From the NCBI GenBank assembly GCA_000708835.1, contig DF236951.1, positions 57,877 to 121,876 of the forward strand: a stretch of 64,000 bases of DNA, in the 5' to 3' direction. This document shows positions 37,664-48,848 of this stretch, piece after piece (position 1 is the first letter of the stretch; every line of letters begins with the position of its first letter). Made by a program: the position numbers and the translations under genes. The DNA comes from Klebsormidium nitens. Its lineage: Eukaryota; Streptophyta; Klebsormidiophyceae; Klebsormidiales; Klebsormidiaceae. Under the pieces are notes generated by a model. That model was not told the DNA's origin. It did not search any database and saw only the letters and a program-made list of their open reading frames with translations.

Positions 37664-40600
37664 ATGGCTGGTACTTATCTTCCCACACCGCCACCGAGCC
37701 CCCGTGCTATGCGAGAACCGTGGCGGAAGCAGCTGCCGGCTTTGTTGTGGCCTGTGGCCCGCAAGCTGCAGGGGACGTTTCCCAGTGCGTGGAATGCATG
37801 GATGCTGCCAGGCCTTTGCTTCCTTGTGGACTTCCAGATGTTGGGGCATGTGGCGGTGGTCGTCTTTTTGGTCTGGCTCTCGGGCTACTTTGGCGTCAGC
37901 ATCTTCTTGGCACTTACGTGGTCGCTGCTCTACCTGGGATTTGTGAGTCACAAGCTTCCTTGAAGGCGTGGGACGCTGCTTCATTCCAGGAAGACAGGGG
38001 ATCCCTTCAGATGATGCTGCATGTTAGATGTTGTCAAGTGTACAGCCGTTGGGTCGCAAATCTGGGATCATACATTGAACTGAGATGACATGTGGGGAAA
38101 GACTGCTTGATTCTCATGGAGCCAGGTATGTTGACATTGGTGGGATCATGGACAAGTCATCCAGGATCATGCCATTGCTTGTGGATTGGCGGGTAGTGAA
38201 TAAGCAGCAGTTTTTGCATGCAAGTGACTTCCATTGGTCCAAGTCAATTGCAAGTTTTGACCAGCTGATAAGACCATCTACTCTGTTTGAATGAATCCTG
38301 CAGATTGACAGGTCGCAGCGGGATGCAAGTACAAGCCGGTTGCGCCATGAAGCCTACAGGGAGGTGGAACGCCAGAAGGTGAGCCCTGAGGTTTACACCC
38401 TTGGATTCAGAAATTGTGCAATCCCATCTTCTTTATGCGAGTTTACATCAAGATCATGAATGAATACACACAATTCTCAGTTGGTAATTCATTCACTGCC
38501 TCTGATGTCTCTGGACCTTCCGGCTGCTTCTATACGCAGGCATTTGACGTGACGGAGACATGTGGGTGGGTGAACACCATGACGGAGGCTCTTTGGAACT
38601 ACAACCTGGAGCCGCTCATCTGTGAGAACATCCTTAAGGTGGTGCCTTGGTTCCTGGATACCTTCAAACCAGGGGCGCTGGTAAGTCACAGTGGGGTCCA
38701 AATTTGCTTCTTGATTGCATGAGCAGCAACTTGTTTCATCATCTCACCCTCATAATAAGCTTGGGAGTGCACGTTTCAGCCTTCAGCAAAGTGCTGCAGT
38801 GCGTTGTAACCTGTTCCTTACCAATCTCATTTGGATTCAAAAGTGCTCGCTAGTCAAGGTGCTTGATAGGAATGCACCAATGCTGAAACAATAAAATTAA
38901 GGCCTGTTAGTAAGGGCACTTGTCACCAGGACGGAAGTTGAACAAATACCCTGAACGGAGCCCAGGAAACTGTAACACTGTCTACAATTATCTTTTTGGT
39001 ATGTGCAGGAGAAGTTGTCCTTACTAAAGATTCGCCTGGGGAGCACGCCCCCGGTGCTGTCCAACATGCGCGTGTACAGCCAGCCGTCCAGCGACGACCA
39101 CATTGTGCTGGAGTGCAGCATGTCCTTCTTCACCGACGCTGACTTCAGCGCCACCGCAGAGGCGAAAGTGCGCACCATCAAGGTCACGGCCCAGGCGTTC
39201 ATCACCAGCCTCAGGATGGAGGGCAAGGTGAGCCGCACTTTGTCCCTACTTCTCTCTTCATCTGTTTGAAAGTCCTGTTCTTAATTGTTTCCTGGTATGA
39301 GTTACACAGATAGAGAACTCCTGTTGTTTTTTTCTTTCTCGATATAATCTGTACAGAGAGAACAGGGAGAACGGCTTCCAAGTCATCTGTCTTTGCAACT
39401 CTCATATTATGCCAGGCTCTTTGCCCCCCAGAGTAGCCAGGCCAGACTACTATATCCGAGCTTTGTCCTGCTTGTATGTGAAGGCTGTGGCGCGATGCCT
39501 TGCTTTCGACAAGAAGGACCCGCTCAATGCTTGGCGCCGCATCAAATGTAACCTAAGTGCGTTTGCCCTCGTGGCAGCACCACCATTTCCATGGCCGAAT
39601 GCACTTAGACTTACTTCTGCAGGTGCGTGTCGGCATCCAGCTGGCTCACAATCTGCCCCTGATCAAGAGAGTGCGCGTCTCCTTTGTGACCCCCCCCAAA
39701 GTTGGCGTGTCGGTCAAGCCATTGACCACCCACAGTTTCGACATTGCACACATGCCCATCATAGCCAACCTGATTGAGCACACGCTCACCTCCGCGGTTG
39801 AGAGCACTGTGGTTACGGTAAGCACGGGCCACTGTTTTCCGATATTCACAGGAGTCGCTTTGTGCAGAAGCTGCTTGTACTTGGTCGTGAAGGTGCATGG
39901 GTCGAATGGTCCAGGGTGTTATTTTTGAAGGGATGGCATGTCGAACACAACAAACGGTGGCATGTCTAAGCAATGGTGCCTTGGTGAATACTGCACCTCT
40001 GGATCATTTCATAACTGAACTGCAGCGCCTAGATGACGATTTCCACGAGATCAATACGTACACCTGTGTCCATGGGTCCGTCTACACCGAGCTTGTGTTC
40101 ATCGGTCATGTGAAGCAATATGACCATGTGAAGCAGTGTGCTCTTGACGTTTGCAGCCCAATATCTTGACAATCGACGTTCCAAAGCTCCTCTGCTGGGA
40201 TGGCGTTGTTGGAGTGCCGGCGCAGCTGCCAAGTAAGCCCAGCTGCCTCGTTCACGGCTCTATGATGGATGTTGGCCGAACGGATCCGTTGCTGGGAGGT
40301 GGCAACGTGGCTATGGCTCGACGCTTCTTTGTGTCTCTCCCGGGCAAATTTCGATTTGGCCCTCAGCCTTCGACAAAAGGATTCTAAATCGATTGACATA
40401 GGGGCCATCTGATGATTTTTTTCAATAAATCTTCAACTCAAAAGCAGCCACGAATCATTGCCATCCAAGAGGCGTGAGGATATTGCGCAGGGAAGATGAT
40501 GAAGCTAATATGTTCCTCTGTCCAGATTGGATCGAACTGGAGCATGGAAGGCCAGAAGCCATCGTCCTGTTTGAGATCTTGGAGGGGCGCAATCTCCGGG

Positions 40601-42280
40601 CCGCTGATAGGTCAGGTAAGGGCGAGCGCAATTTGAATTGGCCGAGTCGTTTCTGCTCGCCTGCGAGTTTCCATAATATGCTACGTATTTGCAGCTGTGT
40701 GAGAGTTGTGAACGTGTTCGGGCGCAGTCGCAAAAAGAATCTGCGACAGTCCTTGTTCAACGTCCTGGTTGTCGAAGACATACCTATGAGAAACGCTGCG
40801 GATGTGCACGTGGTGCTCGCGAAGAAAGTTGTATAAGCTGTGCGGCACTGGGAGGCTCATCTCAGTGCATCCATTTCGCGCAGGCAAGTCGGACCCGTAT
40901 GTGAAGCTGCATTACTTCAAGTACCAGCGGCAGACCAACGTGAAGAAGAAGACGCTGAACCCGCTCTGGAACGAGGAGTTCCAGCTGTACGTGCCCACGT
41001 GGGCCTCCCCGCAGGTGGCGCTCATCAAGGTCCTCGATCACGACGACTTCTCCAGGGTGAGGCGCCACGCCCGAGGTGTCACACGAAAGTCTGATGCAGC
41101 CAAAGGTTTTACCTTGAGAGCGGCTCACAAGTGGAAGTTCGCATGGCGTTTGGCTGGAAAAGTAGTCGAACACCCTGTACTTGCTGGTCAGAAAGCGTAA
41201 GCAGCGGCCCGCCAAGGATCCCGCCTACCGGACCTTCCGAAACGTGGAGGCAGTCAATCTCTGTTGCAAAGCAAACAAAGTCTAGGGCTCCTTTTTAAAT
41301 GATTGCTGCGGCTTTGGTTGCAAATGTTGCAAAGGGCTGAGGTGTCTGCGTGTCGGGTTGCAGGACGACAAGCTGGGGCAGGTGCAGGTCGACCTGGCCA
41401 AGCACCGCCACGGCGCCCGCACCGAGATGTGGCTGCCCCTGGAGGACGCCCCGGGCAAAAAGGGGCAGGCGCAAGGGGAGATCCGCATCGCAATCACTCT
41501 CAACGACATGCCGTACGATGACAACCGGCCGGCAGGCCTCAATAAGGAGGTAGGACGTCGTCCCGCTCTCTTGTCAAATTCAATATCTTTTAATGTGGGC
41601 CGGGCACGTGCCTGGACAACAGGTTATGGAAGCTTAGGTTGGCGTTCCTTTGGTGCATCATTGTCGCCACAGTGTTTGTATGCAGAGTGAAGCACTTGCC
41701 TGATCCTCAACCAATGCGCACGATCAATCCAGCACAATGGCTCTCGGCTGTTCCATGGCTTTGCCTTTCAAAGCCTACACTGTCTATTGCTTCTAAACCT
41801 TCTTTCCGGTGGTTACAGGCGCTCGGCGTGGGCCCGGTGATGTCGAGCGAGATGCAGGCGGTGGCGGCCACGTCGCAGGAGCCCATCCCGCAGTCGCTGG
41901 ATCTAGACGTCGGCATTGGCCAACCGGGCGCCATGAGCATCTACGGCCCCGCCGCCAGCCAGCTGCTCGACCAGCAAAACGCGCGCGCCGCAGAAGCCAT
42001 GGACGCCACTTTGCCCGGCACTACGGTGGCAAGTGTGAACGCCGCATATCCCGACGCCGATGTGGGCCTGCGACAAGAGCACGAGTTTGGGACGTCCAAG
42101 TCGCTGGTGACAGGCACCGGGGAGGACGGGCTGCCGGAGTACTCGACGGACCGCGTGGTGGGTCATGAGCCGGCGCTCGGGGAGCTGAGCGCGGAGGAGA
42201 GCGCGTACACGGAGGGCGCTCACAAGCACAGGATCAAGCAAGGCCTGAAGAAGCTGATCAACAAGGCGACTGGGGCGTGA
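37664..42280 (+). CDS. Synaptotagmin-like membrane tether with SMP and C2 domains
   Basis: A plant NTMC2/synaptotagmin-family protein. Members sit in the ER, carry lipids with the SMP domain and contact other membranes with C2 domains. Ten exons (37664-37942, 38304-38378, 38540-38680, 39009-39227, 39623-39817, 40157-40232, 40526-40615, 40884-41056, 41364-41549, 41819-42280) join in phase to give 631 residues. Exon 1 encodes an N-terminal hydrophobic hairpin. The SMP domain spans exons 3-6 (CGWVNTMTEALWNYNLEPLI, GSTPPVLSNMRVY, PNILTIDVPKLL). One C2 domain follows, with acidic Ca-binding loops AADRSGKSDPYVK and DHDDFSRDDKLGQ. The tail is of low complexity and ends in a basic helix (KHRIKQGLKKLINKATGA), perhaps a second membrane contact. 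One C2 is fewer than in the SYT1 type. Confidence 0.9.
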
Positions 42281-43659
42281 GCAGAGCGCCGAGTGCAAGG
42301 TACATTGTGAGGATAGTGCAGATGGAAGAATGAGAGGCTTACGGTATGGTGGCTTGGGGGTGAGGGACGTTAGAGTTTCTGCATGCTTGCAGCTGGACTG
42401 GGTTTGCAATTGCTCTAGCGCAGCAGATAAGCTATTGTGTTTGTCTTTGTTCCATAGGCATGCGCCGGTCAAATATGCACGCGGTGCAATTATATGGTAC
42501 AGCAAGTAGCTGGACGTTTGGATATAGACTCTTTACCTGATGTCAAGTTCTCTTTTGTATTCTAGTATTTCTAAGTCTGTTTATTTTTAATTCCGGCCCC
42601 TTGAATGTGGTTTACAATTCTACAACACACTCGATCATTGTCGGGCCCAATCTTCCAGCCTGTATATGTAGCATGTGATAAGAATCAATCATGCAATACA
42701 CGTCCAATCCCATGTCTGCACTCATGACTCATGCAAGTAAAATTGCCTAGGACGGTACTGCCAATGCATGTAAGGGAGAATTCTGGATGCATGGCTGCAA
42801 AAGCAGCATGATAGTGACAATCATATCGATATAGCCCGACTCAATCTTGGAAGTGTGAGTCGCTTAAACGCCTAGATTATGCCCAGACCATGGCCATGCA
42901 GCTGTAAAGCATCGAATCGAACATACCTGGCATTAGTACTTGGGCACACATGTAATTCAGACGATTCTGTCGGGCGCTGTATATGGAGCGAAGCGTTCTT
43001 GCATGATTATCGTGCCAGCCATCTATACGTTCTTAAAGATTGTAAGCTCATGTTACTAAGACATTAGCTATTGTGAAAGACGAATTTTGCAAGTTTTACA
43101 ATGTCTTGTCCAACAAGGAAAGCTCAACCAAACACTGCACCCGGAAGCTGCGTCATTGAAAGCATACCGCCCGTAAGTCGCCTGTTGCTCGTGTGCAATC
43201 AGAGACTACCTCGAGAACCGGCCACAGGAAACTCTAAGCCAAACTGCCGACCACCAACGACCTGCCGACGAGCATTTGCTGAAATTGGATAGACCGTAGC
43301 TCACGCCCCTTGTTCTTCAGCTGTATTCATCCAATCTGTCCAACGGCGTCAAACCAGAAGCTGAGTCATCAGCTGCGATACAAGCGTGTCTTGATCTTCT
43401 TCTGGACCTTGTCGCTCATACTTCAGCCCGGGGAGATAGGGCCGTGGTGTGGAGACTGCAGCCTTTGGAAAGATCCCGTACACAGCCAAAAGGTCGTCTG
43501 TATCCAAGCCATTGGACATCCCATTTTGGGCGCTTCTGCACATACAAAGATAATGTTTCGTATTCAAGAACATAACGGATGGCTACAGTACTTTTGAGGA
43601 CTGGCACCCCGCCCAGAAGCGGTCGTCTTAGTTGGGAATGCTGCCTGTTCTGGTGCGTG
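42281..43659. other. Convergent intergenic region, no features seen
   Basis: About 1.4 kb between the stop of the SMP/C2 gene and the stop of the finger-UBA gene. The part near 42300-42760 looks like a long 3' UTR or A+T-richer spacer. I see no coding exon, RNA gene or clear repeat. Confidence 0.5.
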
Positions 43660-46600
43660 CTACTTCCTGACGATTCGAACTAGCACAGATGGGAGGACGG
43701 CCGCAAGTGCGGCGACGAACTCTTGCCCAGAGATTCGGCGAAGTCCTTCCTCAGGTGAATCGATGACCATTATGTGAGGATTGTCGCAGAGAAACCTGGG
43801 TGAAAGCCCTTGACGCCAAGCTGCCAACACAATCAAATTGCAGGCTGTGTAGTGGCGCTACATGCATGCACTACACTGAACTTTACGAGTCCTGCCTGGC
43901 GCGCCTCACCTTGCTTCGCTTGCTGGGGGGGTTGCAGGTGCCGGCACTTCCGCCTTGTTGCTCGAAGAATCAGACCCTCCGAGGTACTCCTTCAACAGAG
44001 AAGCAGGATCCCGGACCTCTGGGTCTGCCCCGGCTTCCCCCTCTTCAAACTCCTCATCCTCGGAGTCCTCGTCGCTGATCCCCAGTAACTCGTTGTACCG
44101 CGAGAGATCCGTGATGTAGCTGCCATTCCCCGCGAGCATCGTCTTTGGGATCTCGAACGCCGGGGTCTGTGGCTTTGGTGGGCTCTCGGGCCTTGGAGGA
44201 TCCACTGGGGTCTGTGGCTTTGGGGCGCTGTCGGGCCTCGGAGGATCCTTCAGCGGGGGCGTGGGCTGCTCCTTCTTCCGAGGGGGGGGGGCTGGGCGCG
44301 GTGCCACCGAGTCCCGTCCAGCAGTCCCCCAGTTCAGAGGAAAAAGATCGTCGCTCCAGCTGTTCTGAACAGGACCGGTGGGGGCTGGCCCAGGGCTCGG
44401 ATCGGGGGCGAATGCGGCACTGCTGTGCTCCGCAAAGTGGTCGAAATTGGCGCGCAGTACAGTCTCTGCGGCGTCGATGTCCCCCGAGCACGAAACGAGC
44501 GAAATCTCCACCACGTCCTGGCTCAGGCACCCAACGGACACCCACCTGCGCAGGACAGGAGACGAGGCCGGAAAGAATCAGACAACGGCCCCTGCCAAGC
44601 AACCTGCAAACCATTGGCACAACACAATGACAGTCAACGTCCAATTTCTCTTGCACGCACAATTCCCAAGCCTACTTGCAGCGACTTCAGGTGGTAAAAC
44701 GTGGAGCTTGAAAGCTACTGCCCAGTCTTCGTTGGTAGTCGACCAAGACCATCTACAAACCCCTGCTCATGGAAGCAAGGAAAAACGGGAGTCATCAGGA
44801 GCTGTTCGTCCACGTACTTGCTGATGCGCGCCAGCTCGGCCGTGAGGTCGATGATCGGGTCCGCTGGCGACTGCCCCGAGTTGAGCCACTCGCAGCAGCG
44901 GTCCACGTCGGTGCCACAAGCGCGAACCGCGGTGACCGACAGCCAGTCCGGGAAGCCCAGCTCCAGCAGCTGCTTGGTGGCCACGCGGATCTTGTGCTCC
45001 TTGAGCACCGTCAGCAGCTTCTCCGACCACGAGCGCAGCCCTTGCACCGCTGGGGGGGGACTCGGAGATGGCCGCCAGACAGGGGGGGAAGCAGGCCGGG
45101 CCACCGGGGGGGAGGGGGATCGCGGCAGGGGGGGTGCCTGGAACGGACAGTAGGTGACACTGGTTAAGAGAGAACACTGAGAATTTTCACGGAGCAAGTA
45201 CCAATATAAGCAAGTGTGCAAAGATCTGAGCTTTTGTAAGTGGCGGAGTGCGTGGCACTGTAGAACTTCTTCAGAGGAACATGTAACGGGAAGTATTTTG
45301 AAGACCTGTATTTGCAAGAAGCACACACACAGTTGTAAGTTGGGCAGTTCAAGCATTAGCAGCCAAACCGTACCACACTCACTTGCGGCTGTTCCTCTCT
45401 CGGTTTGCCCCAGGCGTTGAAGAGCGGCGCAGGGGAAGCAGGAGGGGCCTGCGCAGGCGGCTTGGGCACAGCTTTGGTGGCACTCTCGGCAGGCGTCGGA
45501 TCGGGCGCTTGCGCTGCCTTAAGAGCCGCCTGCTTGTCATGCCAGGCCTGCTTCTTTGCCTGCTTGCGGGACACGCCGGATGGCGGCTTAGCAGCAGCCT
45601 TGCCCTTCTTGCGCCCCAGTACCGTCATCCACTCGCCTTCTTCATCGGAGTCTTCGGCTTCCTCTGCTGGGGGCGCTTCAGAAGGTGCGCCATTGGCCCA
45701 GCCAGAGGGTATTCCTGCAACATGGCCTGCCTGTGCCGATTCTAGGGCATGCTGCACCATGAGCTGATCCTGCCTGCTTGGTGGCTTTTTTGCTTTCGCA
45801 AAGCTGTCCGCTGCAAGCTTGGCGGAGGGGTTGCCCTTCTTTTGCCGCATGGCCTCCACTTGCTTGCGTATTGCATCCATCTTGCTCTGATCCATGTCAG
45901 CGGGAGGCTTTGGTACAGCAGGCGGGGCTGGCTTTTTTGCAGGCTGCTTATTGGCTGGCGCAAAAATGTTCACTAACGGTTGCAAAGGCTTAGCTGCCGG
46001 TGGAGCGACTGCCTTTGCCGGCTTTGCAGGGGCCTTGTCGGGCTGCCCTTCGTCTGCTTTCTCTTTCTTTTCTCGTTTGGCAGGACCCGGGACAAAGTTG
46101 TCTGGCATCTTGGCCTTCTGCCTCTTTTTGCTGTTCTCCATTCGGGCATGGACGTGGTGCAGACGGAAGACGCGCCTGCACCCAGTCAAAGAGCAAGCTT
46201 GACCAACTTGGCAGCTACCCCTAAAAAGTACCCCAAAAGCTAAAGTGGTCACCACTGCTCAATTGGGACAATCCTTGCAATGGTCAATCTGGCAAGTCAA
46301 TTAACATTTGCAGCTCCAACTCATTCAGCTTTTCCCGACTCCAAGGAAAAGCCCAAGGGACGGGGGAGAAAGTGATTAGGACTAACCCTTTGCAAGGCTT
46401 TTCGTAGTCAGCGCTCTTGTTACTGTAACCCCGCAAACAGGGGAAGCCAATCTGCAAGAAAAGGTGTCGGTTTCAGTTCGTGGCAGAATCCTTTGCAGCT
46501 TGTCCAAAATTGAAAACGACTCCGAGAAGGACGCCAAGTTGACATAGCTGATAATGGGACGCAACCAGGCGGTTGAGTTGCATTGAAGGAACTTATAACA

Positions 46601-47025
46601 GAAATCAATTGCTTCAACCTCTATTACATAGAATCAACAACCCAAACTTTCTGGAGCATTTCCAAGTAAATAGGCAAATACCACGTAATCAATCTGATGT
46701 GTCAGCTAAGGTCCACATGGTTGGAAGAGCGGATCTCATGACCGTAGTCTCTACCCACCAGTCAAGAAACTAAGAGAATCAAGCTGGGAAATGAAGCTTG
46801 ACTTACTTTAGCATCTTTACCCAGCTTGCGCTTCTTCAGGTATTCGTCCACACAACATTGATGAAAAACCATTGGCGTAGGACATTTGGCAAAAGAGCAG
46901 CACACTAAGTTCAGGTCCTGCAGTTCCGGATCGCATTGCTTGCCGCAATAATCGCAAACACCGCCATAGTCGTGCAGCGATGCAGCAACTGAATCCAGAT
47001 TTGCATCCGAGTCGACGAGCGCCAT
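43660..47025 (-). CDS. Cys-rich finger and UBA-domain protein, function unknown
   Basis: Six exons (46807-47025, 46387-46451, 45383-46175, 44818-45137, 43910-44545, 43660-43795) join in phase to give 722 residues. The ATG is at 47023-47025. The N-terminus holds a Cys/His cluster likely to bind zinc (CDYCGKQC, NLVCCSFAKC, VFHQCCVDEYLKK, then GFPCLRGYS...PCKG and RLHHVHAR), spread over exons 1-3. A long Lys/Ala/Pro-rich linker follows. Next comes a UBA-like fold (KQLLELGFPDWLS, VRACGTDVDRCCEWLNSG) and a second related helix set (SCSGDIDAAETVLRANF). An acidic tail and a short C-terminal exon (IMVIDSPEEGLRR) complete it. UBA folds bind ubiquitin, so an adaptor role is plausible but inferred. The last exon is easily missed because exon 5 reads into a stop two bases past its donor. 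Confidence 0.7.
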
Positions 47026-48804
47026 TACTGCTGAGAAAGGTAGAAGAGGGATTCAAAAGGATCGAAGGGCGCTACAAATGCAGCTGGGAAGGAAAGGACG
47101 GGAGGAATGCAGCAGAAGAACCGATGCCAATGGCTCGAGGCTGAGGAGCAGTGGTCTGAATTTTTAGTTGATCTTTAACCTACTATCATTCAGACCCAGG
47201 CTGACGGTTGAGCTTGGTGGCGCGAACGCCGGCAGACCTGATTGGTTGTCCATTTGCGAGCAAATCCTGAACCAATCACAGCCGCCCATACGGCGATCCT
47301 TCGATTTTGGAAGATTCCAAAATATCTCCCAAAATATAGTTGATTTGCACTGATGAAAGTCGACTGAGAGAGTGAGAGAGACCCTTTCGCCATTGGACGT
47401 CTGATATATTGGTAGGGCTCGGCAGCTCGGCCAGCCGATTTTTGGCCTTCAGACTTTCATTTCGAGTGTCAGGCTTTGAATGTCTGATGCGTGGGTGCTA
47501 AGAATGAAGCAATCTGCGTGCAGACAGATGTCTCGCGCATAGGTACTCAAAAGGGCCCGTAAATCAAGCTAGTGGATCGAATTTAAAGAGCTAAACGGGC
47601 TGACTGAGAAGCAGGGGTCGGCACAGGTTTTTGGAAATGTCGGCTCAAAGCCGACTTCCTCGCAAATTCATCGGCTTCTCGCTTGGATTTCTGGGTACTT
47701 GTCGGTTTTCGGCTGAGGACCCTGCCTCTGGTGTCGGCTTTCGAGCCGGGTACTTTTCAATTTTGTCGGCTTTTCCCAAAATCTTGTGTCCCCGGGTTCA
47801 CTGTTAGTCGGCTTGTGCCGACCCCTGCTGAGAAGTGAAGGACATTATACCAGAAAAGTTTCGAAGTCAAAATGGAATTTGTGAACGCCACTGCATATAG
47901 CAACGGACCTTTTGAGCATTGAAACTCACTAAACATGTCGTGCAACCAAACTTCCTCTTTGAATACTGGTTGCATGCGCATATGGCCCAACATGTGGTGG
48001 GAGACATGATCGGACACTCGGCTACGGCAGCTTCGATCGAAGATCATTGGATTATGAGCCGGACCTGATTTCGATAGCCTCCGCAACCAATTAGTCAGCT
48101 CAACTAGCTCTTACTCTCGACTCGGCGTTTTTCAGTCAAGTGTCCACAAAAGTGTTACGCATCGGGTCGAAATTCTATGAAGGGTTTTGATCGTTATCAG
48201 CATACAAAGCTGAATCAATTCAACGATCGATGTGAATTTGTTGTTTAGAATGTGAAAAGGGAAAGTAACCGGGGCTTCATCATGCGCTATAGCCACTTAA
48301 CCGACGTTCCTACGATATTCAATCTGCAACAATATCAAATACTTGAGTCTTGAGGCGTTTACCCGGCAACTTCAACGCAGTTGGCCTCTCCCATTCGTAG
48401 TGGCAGCACATAGGTGTTTATGATGGTCGTGACAACATTCTGACGAGCTTTTTATGACCATGGTGACGTAACCGTATTCAAGGCAATCATGCACCGTCGG
48501 TTTTCAGTAGGATAGAAGCTTCCAAGACATCTGTTGATCCATGAATGACTTGGTTGATAAATTCTGTAAAAGCTTAGAGCGGAGTGACTCTGGTTGGAGC
48601 CAACACGCGTGTCACCGCTCGTTATGCACCGTTATGCATGGCTTGGGCACCAAGCTGACTTATCGAGAATGATCACTTGCCTTCCTTCCGACTTTGTCCT
48701 CTGAACTTGTCAACGTCTGGTCGCGTCAAGAGCTCCTCCGCCCCCGCTTTTCGCACTTGCTTAGCCTCTCGCTAATTTGAAGTGCCGCTTTGAAGCTACC
48801 GGTA
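47026..48804. other. Intergenic upstream of finger-UBA gene, containing a hAT element
   Basis: About 1.8 kb between the finger-UBA start codon and the SUV3 stop codon. It contains the 216-bp hAT-like element listed separately. Apart from that and one copy of a 17-bp repeat next to the SUV3 stop, I see nothing. Confidence 0.5.
47604..47835. mobile_element. Non-autonomous hAT-type MITE with 8-bp target site duplication
   Basis: The element body is 47612-47827 (216 bp). Its ends are perfect 14-bp inverted repeats (CAGGGGTCGGCACA). It is flanked on both sides by the identical octamer CTGAGAAG (47604-47611 and 47828-47835), the 8-bp target duplication expected of hAT transposases. CAGGG-type termini are common in the hAT superfamily. 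The interior has no coding capacity. It is made of repeated GTCGGCTT motifs in both orientations, including a small hairpin near 47640 (GTCGGCT, CAA, AGCCGAC). The exact duplication and ends suggest a recent insertion. Confidence 0.88.
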
Positions 48805-48848
48805 TCAAGGCAATTGCTGCTCTGAAGCTACCGGTATCATCCGCCTCG
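48791..48848. repeat. 17-bp direct repeat straddling the SUV3 stop codon
   Basis: TGAAGCTACCGGTATCA occurs at about 48791-48807 and again at about 48832-48848. The upstream-coding copy encodes the residues MIPVAS near the SUV3 C-terminus, and the other copy begins with the SUV3 stop codon on the minus strand. Confidence 0.75.
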
